Assembly: GCA_003990745.1 (NCBI GenBank)
Contig: RBNI01003564.1
Span: forward strand, 1 to 15,607
Direction: 5' to 3'
Length of the DNA: 15,607 bases
From: Jimgerdemannia flammicorona
Lineage: Eukaryota > Mucoromycota > Endogonomycetes > Endogonales > Endogonaceae
Of this stretch, positions 8,801-15,607 are shown one piece after another (position 1 is the first letter of the stretch; every line of letters begins with the position of its first letter). The position numbers and the translations under genes were made by a program. The notes beneath the pieces were generated by a model. It saw nothing but the letters and a program-made list of their open reading frames with translations, made no database searches and was not told the origin of the DNA.

Positions 8801-11457
8801 TCTTCGAATATCTCCTAAGAGACAACGCCATCGCAGAGCTTAACGGATGCACTATTCTACCGCTCATGGACATGTCATTTGGCACGTTCAGAAGGGAGCA
8901 ACTTCCATTTTACATTGCGAGCGAGGAAGTAATGGCAGTTTTTCCCAATCTCTCATCACGCTTCGTGAACCCAGGGAGGATCTCAACACCTATTATCGAT
9001 AAACTTACCTCTGAAGAGGCAACTGAAGAGCTGAATGTCGAAATCGTGGACCACAATGTTTTCGTTCGACTGGTTTCCGAAATGTTGCGCCCTGGAGATC
9101 GCTTGGTTTACGATCGTAATGGGACTAAAATCAACGACGTGTGGCTTGACAAACTTTGGGATTATCTGGATGCGACGAAAGGTATCAACATTACAGCCTT
9201 CGCCAATATTCCAATCCTGCCGACCATCGGACCAAACGGAATGCTGGTCTCTTTGAACCCAAAGCTGCCTCTGCTCTATGAAGACTACCGTAAATCCAAT
9301 ATTAACGCGATTTTGACCAAAACTGGTACGCACCTCATCGACAAGCGCTATTCCAGCCGATTGTCCAAAACTGTACTGGGATTCTCCGCGACGAATGTAC
9401 TGAAATGCATACAATTGGCGAGCACAAAGGCGAAATGTTCCATCGAGGAGTTGCTGTTGCCGATAAGTGATATTGAGCGGGACACTCTGAGGACCTTCCT
9501 CCAGGGAAACGATTATGACTTATTCGATTCACAAAGCGATCGTTCCTCGGAAACGATAGAGATCCTCCGTCAGCTGCCTATTTTTCCCGCTTTTACGTCC
9601 TCCTTGAAAGTTGTCTACAAACCCGCGATGGATTGCTACCATTTGCCGGACGATCTTTCGGTGTTTTCAGTGCGGTCCGGAATGGCTATCCTTTGCAAAG
9701 ATCACACTGACCGCAAGTTTACGGCTGAAATCAACATTCCCGAACTGTCGGTTCTGGAACACTTAAGGGACAATATCCTCCCGTTGCTCAAAAACACACT
9801 CCCAGTTGCCAAAATCGACGAATACCAGACGTTCCTCTGCAAGGTTCTCAGTTACGTGGAGAAATCGCCACCGCTGTGCGAGATGCTAAAACAGCACCGG
9901 ATCATCCCGAGCAACGAGAGACCCAACTGCAAACTTTTCAAAGCTTCGGAGCTGTACGATGAAAGGCACCCGGTGTTTGCGGCCGTGTTTTCCAGAGCGG
10001 GAAAGTTTGTTGCGAGTAATGTCAAGACATTTTCCTCGGCGCTTACAAACCTTGGACTCAAAGCTGAACCCAACGGATTAACGTTCATTGAGTGTGTAGA
10101 CGAGGTAGTTCGCCTTTCTAATCTCGGGCAGGGTCGACCTCCAGATTACCTGGACCGGGCTGGGCATGTGGCCAATCACTTCGCCGTCAACTTTGGCTCA
10201 AGCTTTACACTAGAACCCATCCAGCTCTCCCACCTCGTTACGCAAAAGTTTATCCCCGTCAATACCATGGCCTTTGGGGCGTTACCCCCATTTGCACGTC
10301 AATTCCTTCCCTCCTCCCCGCTCACCTCCCTCTCCAAACTCTGTTTAAAAAAATATCGGAAAGTCGTATGGACACAACGCCCCATCTTCGACGACTCCCT
10401 AAATAGCCCATCCCATTTCGTTCTTCATCAAATTCCAAGTCTCTGTGATCCGCCCGTTGATGTCGTCCTCGACCACCTCCACTGCCTATCCCACACGGTT
10501 TCTCAGAAATGTTATGGGTATCAGGCCGAATTCCGCCGTTGGCTTGGGGAAACATACCTTTTCCTCCTGGACCACTGCGACGACCCTGAATCCGAGGCCA
10601 AAATGCGCAAACGTTTTTTGTGTCTAACTCCCTTATTTTTGAACGGAGACGACCCCACGAATCGCCAAAACTGGAAGCCAGCCAAACACCTTGTAATTGG
10701 CGAAGACTTCGATATCAACCCGCAGATGCTGAAAGTTCACGATTTCCTGCATCGTTTCGAGAAGCTTTTGCTCCTGGGCGGCGCAAAACGCGTTGATTCT
10801 CCTTCGCTGGAACCAAAACCGGACCCGAATCAACTTTCTGACGCGGAACTCGTCCGCCTCAGGTTCGTCGAGTTTCGCCACCGCAATGACGCCGTCGTCA
10901 CTGGGTACAACGATGTGGTCTTCCTCGTTGGCGGCTGTCGGTTCCCAGCCTCGCGGATCCTCCTCGCCATGACTAGCGACTACTTCAAAACATTGTTCCT
11001 TCCCAGACTTCCTGATATGAATGAGACCCGCCACGAAAACTTCCCCATAGAGATTGAGGTGCCGGACGTATCGTCCACTGCCTTCCGCATCATGCTCGAC
11101 TACCTCTATACTGGCGAGCTTATCATCACGCCCGAGGACATTGCCAAGGACAACGAATTTGAGGAGAAAAACCCTCGTCGTCAGCTGCGATTGTATCTTG
11201 ACTTGCTCAAGCCTGCGAATATGTACGCACTTGATCCCCTCAAGAATGTGATTGAATCGCGAATCATGAATGGTAGGATGATCAGAGTCGATACCGTGCT
11301 GGAAATAGAACAGTATGCCAATCAGTATCACGCCCAAGAACTTTGCAATGTTTGCCGACAGTTCAAAAAGAAAAATGAGGAATTGATCGTGATGGCACAT
11401 GGGCCGTTGGCAATCGATTTGGACGAGGTGCAGGTCAACATCGTGCAGGGGGATTAA
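2768..11457 (+). CDS. Sacsin-like giant protein: two Hsp90-type ATPase repeat modules plus C-terminal BTB domain
   Basis: I reconstruct three exons, 2768-2938, 3025-7369 and 7484-11457, giving 2830 codons and a 2829-residue protein. The ATG at 2768 is preceded at once by an in-frame TAG (2765-2767) and is the only Met in exon 1. Starting at 3079 would lose the first ATP-binding motif and begins on TTG. Module 1 has LQNADDA (E44, N48, D51) and GRYGVGF (116-122). Module 2 repeats these at E1416, N1420, D1423 and GKFGLGF (1492-1498). Shared landmarks follow: GT-FR-PLRT at 192 and 1568, HG-FA-S-RR at 397 and 1748, LPIFP at 866 and 2203. A BTB/POZ fold occupies about 2645-2767. Animal sacsin has three such modules with ubiquitin-like, J and HEPN domains; none of those three extra domains is visible here. 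No signal peptide or membrane segment is evident, so it is probably cytosolic. Family assignment is firm. Function as a chaperone-like ATPase, possibly linked to ubiquitination, is inferred. Confidence 0.9.
2831..3456 (+). other. Module 1 Bergerat-fold ATPase domain (residues ~22-201, split by intron 1)
   Basis: The segment starts at [10 protein letters not shown], a typical sacsin-repeat opening, and carries the N-box E44-N48-D51. It then reads [10 protein letters not shown] (80-89), the glycine box GRYGVGFN (116-123), YHMTD, and [10 protein letters not shown] (192-201). The second Bergerat motif, which in module 2 reads YNDG, is K87-S88-N89-S90 here. The glycine box is intact. Nucleotide binding is therefore plausible but not assured. 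Confidence 0.85.
2939..3024 (+). other. Intron 1 (86 nt, phase 0)
   Basis: The boundaries are GTTTGA at 2939 and CATAG ending at 3024, with a possible branch site GCTGAGA at 2988-2994 and a T-rich tract before the acceptor. Splicing joins ...STEQ to IFLLDHN..., which restores the expected sacsin order between LQNADDA and QGPAL. The length is not a multiple of three, so retention shifts the frame. The donor is non-consensus after GT. Confidence 0.8.
7036..7698 (+). other. Module 2 Bergerat-fold ATPase domain (residues ~1395-1577, split by intron 2)
   Basis: The end of module 1 ([10 protein letters not shown], about 70 residues earlier) leads into a new opening at [15 protein letters not shown]. 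Then come [11 protein letters not shown] (E1416, N1420, D1423), [13 protein letters not shown] (Y1462, N1463, D1464), [15 protein letters not shown] (1492-1506) and [10 protein letters not shown] (1568-1577). The glycine box ends GFL rather than the GFN seen in module 1. Intron 2 interrupts the codon for D1506. Confidence 0.85.
7370..7483 (+). other. Intron 2 (114 nt) with A18 tract
   Basis: The boundaries are GTAAAT at 7370 and TTATAG ending at 7483. A CTGAT branch-site candidate lies at 7437-7441, 43 nt from the acceptor. Splicing makes [11 protein letters not shown], matching the [11 protein letters not shown] of module 1. The length is divisible by three, but the intron has an in-frame TGA at 7438-7440, so retention would end the protein at 1528 residues. 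An 18-nt A run at 7402-7419 lies inside. Confidence 0.85.
10900..11272 (+). other. C-terminal BTB/POZ domain (residues ~2645-2767)
   Basis: The segment has the standard BTB order: [10 protein letters not shown] (strand pair), [19 protein letters not shown] (helix pair with the usual His/Arg-Leu-x-x-x-S-x-x-F pattern), [23 protein letters not shown], then an acidic/basic insertion of about 18 residues, and [24 protein letters not shown] domains dimerise, and many bind Cullin-3. The tripeptide M2684-N2685-E2686 sits where Cullin-3-binding BTB proteins often carry a hydrophobic-x-Glu motif. About 60 residues follow the domain, too few for Kelch or MATH repeats. Confidence 0.85.
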
Positions 11458-11560
11458 GTATTTTTATTTTTTTTATTTTTTATTTTATTATTTGTTTATT
11501 TTATTATCTTATTATTTTATTTATTTATTTTTATTTTTATATGTTCACATATTTTGCTTA
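11458..11560. repeat. T/A-only low-complexity tract in the 3' UTR
   Basis: Immediately after the stop codon the + strand is almost entirely T with scattered A (TTTTA and TTTA units) for about 85 nt. Such U-rich sequence just downstream of a stop may help 3'-end formation, but could equally be slippage-grown simple repeat. Confidence 0.6.
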
Positions 11561-11649
11561 TCCAGTTTAGTTTCATGTTCATATTTCCCTGTCTGTTTAT
11601 TAGTAGTTTCTCTTACATCTATTATTTCGAAACAGATACAAAAATTCGA

Positions 11650-11655
11650 AATAAA
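11650..11655 (+). terminator. Candidate polyadenylation signal AATAAA
   Basis: AATAAA lies 193 nt downstream of the stop codon of the sacsin-like gene, in A/T-rich DNA, a reasonable position for the 3' end. Fungal signals are loose, so the match is suggestive only. Confidence 0.3.
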
Positions 11656-11914
11656 GATTCGGAACATTCCATTCTAATGCCATCTTGAGAGTGACATCTA
11701 TGTCAAAAGCAAATTTGCATCATAAACATATATTGATTCAACATTCGTCTAGTTAACATCACTTCTCCTTAACCGTGCAGACGACCAAGTGAGCCTAGTG
11801 ACCGTATTGTGTGAGACTCTCGAACTAAGAAGTCCTCTGTTGTGATTATATGGTTCTTGACAAAGAGCGGCATTTTTATTGATATTAAAGACACAAACCT
11901 GATGACACCACATA

Positions 11915-12088
11915 ATGACGTTTTACATTGATTACGAGTTGTATAACTCAACATCCTCCATTCTCCCATATCTTGCCTTTCTGAAAGACACTGCTGCACC
12001 TTCTCTTATTGAATCCCAACCTCCTGATACAGCATCGTTCCTAGTTCGGCTAAAAACCGTTGCATCCGAGCCCAAGTTCAATCGGTAG
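11915..12088 (+). CDS. Tentative 57-codon ORF, unknown
   Basis: The frame runs from an ATG at 11915 to TAG at 12086-12088. The predicted peptide is well mixed in composition, with a hydrophobic/helical middle (SILPYLAFLKDTAAPSLIE), unlike the low-complexity reads around it. The stop overlaps a possible splice donor (GTAGGG from 12085), so it could be a first exon, but I cannot identify a convincing partner exon. The opposite strand is also open over part of this region. No family is recognised and it may be chance. Confidence 0.15.
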   Translation: MTFYIDYELYNSTSSILPYLAFLKDTAAPSLIESQPPDTASFLVRLKTVASEPKFNR

Positions 12089-12203
12089 GGATATCCATCA
12101 TCTTTGTTGTCCCTCGTCGTGCAAACCTTTCCTTGTACCCCACTTCGTGAACTTGGGGTCCTCCTCCCACTTGCGATGGGGAGCATCGCGACGGTGCCAG
12201 CGG

Positions 12204-12335
12204 ATGAAGAAAACGCGGATCTGGTATGTCTTCGTCTGTTTGGGTTTGGTTGTCACATATGTTGCCAGTCAGGCTTTCGTCCTCGAAAGAGCTCACAGGT
12301 CGCAATCTCTTACCACCTCCTCACCACAATCTTGA
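12204..12335 (+). CDS. Tentative 43-residue ORF with signal-peptide-like start
   Basis: The frame opens with MKKTRIWYVFVCLGLVVTYV, a basic start followed by a hydrophobic core, then ASQA-F, a plausible signal peptidase site. Only about 19 residues would remain after cleavage. A consensus fungal donor GTATGT at 12224 with AG at 12267-12268 or 12271-12272 lies inside, so the signal-like reading could instead be partly intron. Without a homologue or transcript this is weak. It could be a remnant or exon of a small secreted protein. Confidence 0.15.
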   Translation: MKKTRIWYVFVCLGLVVTYVASQAFVLERAHRSQSLTTSSPQS

Positions 12336-12650
12336 CCACCCTCGGTGTGTCAAGCAACCAGAGCGAACCGTACATGAGATACAGGTTTTGTTTGTCAGTA
12401 GGGGTACAACAATGGTAATGGTGGGCGCTATGCAGGGTTGATATGCGGAATCGGTGACATGTAAGGAGTGGGAAATTAAGGAGAATGTCAAAGAAGACAG
12501 GAGATGGGTAAGGGATGTTTAGCCTACTTTTGTTGTAACTTGTTGCTTCATTAAAATTTTGCTGCCCATGAAAAAAATGAATATATTTGCTCAGGCGTTG
12601 TCCTGCTCAGAGTGCTTGATGAGAGTTTAGGAGTGTGTATGTTCAAATCG

Positions 12651-12682
12651 AAAAATAAATAAAATAAAATAAAATAAAAAAA
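12651..12682. repeat. (AAAAT)n microsatellite
   Basis: About six short A-rich units of the AAAAT/AAAT type lie in a row. It is a simple slippage repeat with no inferred role. Confidence 0.7.
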
Positions 12683-13687
12683 CACAGGGAGGTTGACAAG
12701 TGGTATGAAGGGACGTTCGCCAGAAATATGACATATCTGGAGTGATGCATGCATGGCGAAGGGATGACAGGTCGCGTTGCAAGCTATTCTGTTTTCATTG
12801 TGAGGATATTTTTGTATTTGCACGTTTGGGAGATAGGTATCAATCGCTGCGTGCTCGGATCGTTTGTCCAACTGACAAACATGTGGACTGGAAAAGGTCT
12901 GGCGCATTCCACAACACCGGGTGGTGGCCTGTAGGGATTGTTATGTCTCATTTTTGTCATGAGTTGACAAATATAATGTTTTTTGTCAATTCTTGCACAC
13001 CACGCTTTGTGAGGGCCGCTGCCGCAGGCATGTGGAAAGGTTCACATTTGGTACAAGTTGAACATTGTGGCTGTTATTGAGTGGATATGTCAAAAACGAA
13101 TTCATAGTACATTGCAATTGGTTCTGTCAATTCTTTTGGAACCACCTAATATCTCTGAAAGATGAGAAAATTTTGATATATATATTGAATATCATCATTT
13201 CATTATCTATAAAAACTACTTTGAATCTGAGAATATCAAAAAGATGAATTTCAAGAGTTATTATAAGAATTAAAAAGAGACTCTCAGAACTATTGAATCT
13301 GCTCTCATAGATCTAAACTCTCTTAATAAGAAAAAGGTAAACTTATCTTTAAAAAAAAAAAAAAAAATAAAATTATTTTAAAAAAAAAAAAAAAAAAAAA
13401 TGGATACTATTGAGATTACAACTTAATATATAGATATATAACTTTATGTTATATTCTTTTATATCAATTTGATATCATCTACATATCAATTATAATATAT
13501 AAAATATATTACATTATATTATCAATAAATTATTTCTTCAATTTGATCTTTTGAATTTCTATAATAGAGAATCTTAAGAAATCTAAATTTTATATTTTTT
13601 ATTATTAGATAGAATATATTATAACTAAATATTTTAAGAAGTTAAGTAAATTCAAAGTAGTTACTATATTGTCTAAAGATGTATCTC

Positions 13688-13910
13688 TTAACTCTACTAA
13701 TTAATCAAAACTTAAGATTTCAGATTTCTTAATATTAATCAGAAGGAACTATTAGACTTAACCTAATCTCAGTCAAATAATTTATTATTATTAACTCTAT
13801 CAATTAATTAGAACTTAAGATCTAGAAGCTTTATCTAAAGACTCAGATTTCTAAATATTATTAAAATGAGACACTATACTTAATCTATACTTAGTTAAAC
13901 AAGTTATTAC
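13688..13910. repeat. ~103-bp tandem duplication inside the AT-rich block
   Basis: Copy A (from 13688) and copy B (from 13791) both start TTAACTCTA and continue with AATTAAT, then AACTTAAGAT. Further shared pieces follow in the same order: CAGATTTCT-AATATTA, then CTTAA-CTA-ACT-AGT, then AA--A-TTATTA. Copy B has an insertion of about 20 nt. Many mismatches are compatible with C-to-T or G-to-A change, suggesting duplication before or during mutation. Confidence 0.5.
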
Positions 13911-14720
13911 TTTTACTTGAGAAAGAAATCTAATATCTATTAAAATTATAGTTTAATATTCAAAAAGTCACTATAAGAATTATATCAAGATTACAACTCA
14001 GTATTAATTATTATTTAAATATTAATACAAATATTATAGATCTAGATTATTATAAATAAGTTTAAGTCTTACTTATTAATAAAAAGAATAAAGACTATAT
14101 AGTCAAAAAAGAAATCCAAATTATATAAATAATTCTAAAAAAAGTAAGTTAACTTAAAATTACTAAAGTTAAAGAACTATTTTCAACTAAGTAAGATTAG
14201 AATTAATTTAGTAATATTAATTAAGCAATAATTTTATCAAAGAACTAAGTATAGGACAAACTCATCTTTAAGTATTTAGTTAAACAAAAAGAAGTTTATA
14301 TACTCATTGATATGTAGCAGAGCTGTTATAAATTTTATCAATTAAAATCTTATTAAAAATATTTAAATTCTTATTAAGTCTATACTCAAAAATAACAAAA
14401 TAGTTATTACTAATGATATATTATATCAAATCTAATTAAATATTACTAAACTATCTATTAATGTATCGAAATAATATAGGTAAACTTTGAGATAATATTA
14501 CTTAAAGATTATAATTTGATCTTTAAAAAACTCTAACTTATTTATTATAACTTATATATTAATTGATATAAAAATAAAGTTACTTTACTTTAAGATAAAG
14601 TTAATAATATTATCAACTATAAAGATCTAAATTACTACTCTGTTTATTATATAATATAAAAAAATACATAGTTAAGAAAATAATATATATGTATTTTTAT
14701 TATTATTATTTAATTTAAAA

Positions 14721-14745
14721 TAAATTAAATTAAATTAAATTAAAT
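14721..14745. repeat. (TAAAT)n microsatellite
   Basis: Five consecutive pentanucleotide units lie within the AT-rich block, with related AATTTAAAA sequence just upstream. Confidence 0.7.
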
Positions 14746-14948
14746 AAATTAATAAAAACACTAGAAAATTTAAAAAATATCACCTCTGATAAACTATCTA
14801 ACTTATAATTTATTCAAAAAGTGAACTATAAAATTGATTCAAAAAATATATATTATATGTTATTTCTAAAAATAGAAATAGTTAAGAAAAAAAATTAAAA
14901 AAACTATTTATATGAGAAGTTTTTTATTAAGTAAATTATTATATAACT

Positions 14949-14984
14949 TTCTAGTTTTTTTTTTTATAAAAAAAAAAAAATAGA
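14949..14984. repeat. A/T hairpin-forming inverted repeat
   Basis: TTCTAG followed by an 11-nt T run is mirrored, after a very short spacer, by a 13-nt A run and TAGAA. The arms would pair almost fully. It could be a palindromic centre of a decayed element or simply chance in such AT-rich DNA. Confidence 0.5.
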
Positions 14985-15541
14985 ATTTTATAAATATATA
15001 AACCACTAAATATTCAATAAGCTTATAGTTAAGAATTAATATCTTTTATCTCTTATTAATTAAATTTTTGATATATTGAAAAATATCAAATATTTTTCTA
15101 AACTTAATATTACATATATTTAGTACTAATAAATCTAAATTAAGTCTTAAAACTATCTTTATTACCTCTTTTAGACTTTATAAATTTTTAATTTTAGTAT
15201 TTATTCTTACTAATATATCTGCTATATAACTCTTATGAATTAGATATCTAAGAACTAGCTTTTATTTTCTTTGAAGTATATTTTGATAAATTCTACTCTT
15301 TAGTATAATTAAAAAAATATATATTATCTAGAGAACTTATAAAAATATAAATTTTTAATATATTATCTCTGCTCAAAAAATTCAAATTAATTTATATTAG
15401 ATAAAAGTAATATATATAAGAATAATCTAAACTAGCATATCTTACAAAACTTAGATCCTTTTTTAACTCAGCTAATTACTACTACTACTTTATCAGAAAC
15501 ATCTCTGAAATTACCAAGATACTCATAAATCTCTTATAAAA

Positions 15542-15607
15542 GGTACTATATGTAGATCACTATATATGTATTCTAGTACCACCTCCTTCTCCCCACCCCC
15601 ACCCCCC
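15542..15607. other. Right edge of AT block: short inverted repeat then C-rich tail
   Basis: GGTACTA (15542-15548) is inverted as TAGTACC (15574-15580), and is followed at once by pyrimidine-rich, then almost pure C sequence to the window end. The switch from about 20% GC to a C run is sharp, so this may be an element boundary. Nothing is known beyond the edge. Confidence 0.4.

Larger units (their letters stand above)
11700..13130. other. Intergenic region between the gene and the AT-rich block
   Basis: Composition is ordinary (neither GC- nor AT-extreme). Besides the two tentative small ORFs listed separately, there is an open frame with ATG at 12745 and stop at 13078-13080 (111 codons). 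Its sequence is rich in Cys, His and Trp and matches no family I know. A short inverted repeat, GAGTT-GTAT-AACTC, lies near 11936-11949. I see no RNA gene. Confidence 0.4.
13130..15580. repeat. AT-rich, RIP-like block of decayed repeats
   Basis: GC content falls to about 20% and stop codons fill all frames. In line 14581-14640 I count 7 CpT, 1 CpA and no CpG or TpG; in 13741-13800, 6 CpT, 2 CpA, 1 CpC and no CpG or TpG. Loss of CpA/TpG with survival of CpT/ApG is the known signature of RIP in Pezizomycotina, which mutates duplicated DNA such as transposons. A transposon origin is therefore inferred, but no transposase, integrase or reverse transcriptase motif could be recovered. A17 and A21 tracts lie at 13351-13367 and 13380-13400. 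The left edge, near 13130-13150, is fairly abrupt. Confidence 0.65.

Noticed and set aside
10633..11400. 255-codon open frame on the minus strand
   Set aside because: It lies wholly antisense to the BTB-encoding part of exon 3, where the + strand has a clear domain. It has no recognisable domain itself.
7651..11457. A second independent gene starting at ATG 7651
   Set aside because: The same frame is coding upstream to 7484 and joins precisely to the first part across a GT-AG intron inside an ATPase motif, so it is exon 3 of one gene.
12745..13080. 111-codon + strand ORF
   Set aside because: It is Cys/His/Trp-rich without a recognisable pattern and has overlapping alternative frames. It is kept only as a remark in the intergenic entry.
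13130..15580. AT-rich block as inserted mitochondrial DNA
   Set aside because: No mitochondrial gene, rRNA or tRNA motif could be read, and the CpA/TpG-specific depletion fits RIP of nuclear repeats better than generally AT-rich organelle DNA.

Overview
The window looks like nuclear DNA of a filamentous fungus, most likely an ascomycete of the Pezizomycotina. The evidence is one very long gene with short GT-AG introns (86 and 114 nt), a moderately GC-balanced gene core, and an adjoining AT-rich block at the right end (about 20% GC) where C survives mainly as CpT while CpA/TpG and CpG are rare. That dinucleotide pattern is typical of repeat-induced point mutation (RIP). The species cannot be named from the sequence.

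Layout. Positions 1-1300 are GC-rich and C-rich on the + strand, carry an 82-bp-period tandem duplication (336-487), and hold no recognisable gene. Positions 1300-2767 are AT-richer intergenic DNA with a degenerate ~34-bp minisatellite (2184-2316), a TATA-like site and a short upstream ORF just before the main start codon. Positions 2768-11457 are one three-exon gene on the + strand (exons 2768-2938, 3025-7369, 7484-11457) that I reconstruct as a 2829-residue protein. Positions 11458-13130 are downstream intergenic DNA with simple A/T repeats and two very tentative small ORFs, one starting with a signal-peptide-like segment. Positions 13130-15580 are the AT-rich, RIP-like block with no intact coding capacity, ending in a C-rich tail.

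The gene. The protein has two consecutive sacsin-type repeat modules of about 1340-1370 residues each. Each module starts with a Bergerat-fold (Hsp90-like/GHKL) ATPase domain. A C-terminal BTB/POZ domain lies where animal sacsin carries its J and HEPN domains. The two modules share many landmarks (LQNADDA; QGPAL; GxGF and YHxTD; GT-FR-PLRT; HG-FA-S-RR; LPIFP). They differ at positions that probably line the nucleotide pocket, so they may not be equivalent enzymatically. The simplest hypothesis is a giant chaperone-like ATPase that also acts as a substrate adaptor, with the BTB domain recruiting a Cullin-3 ubiquitin ligase or mediating dimerisation. The domains are visible in the sequence; the joint function is inference.

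No RNA gene, CRISPR array, or intact transposon was recognised.
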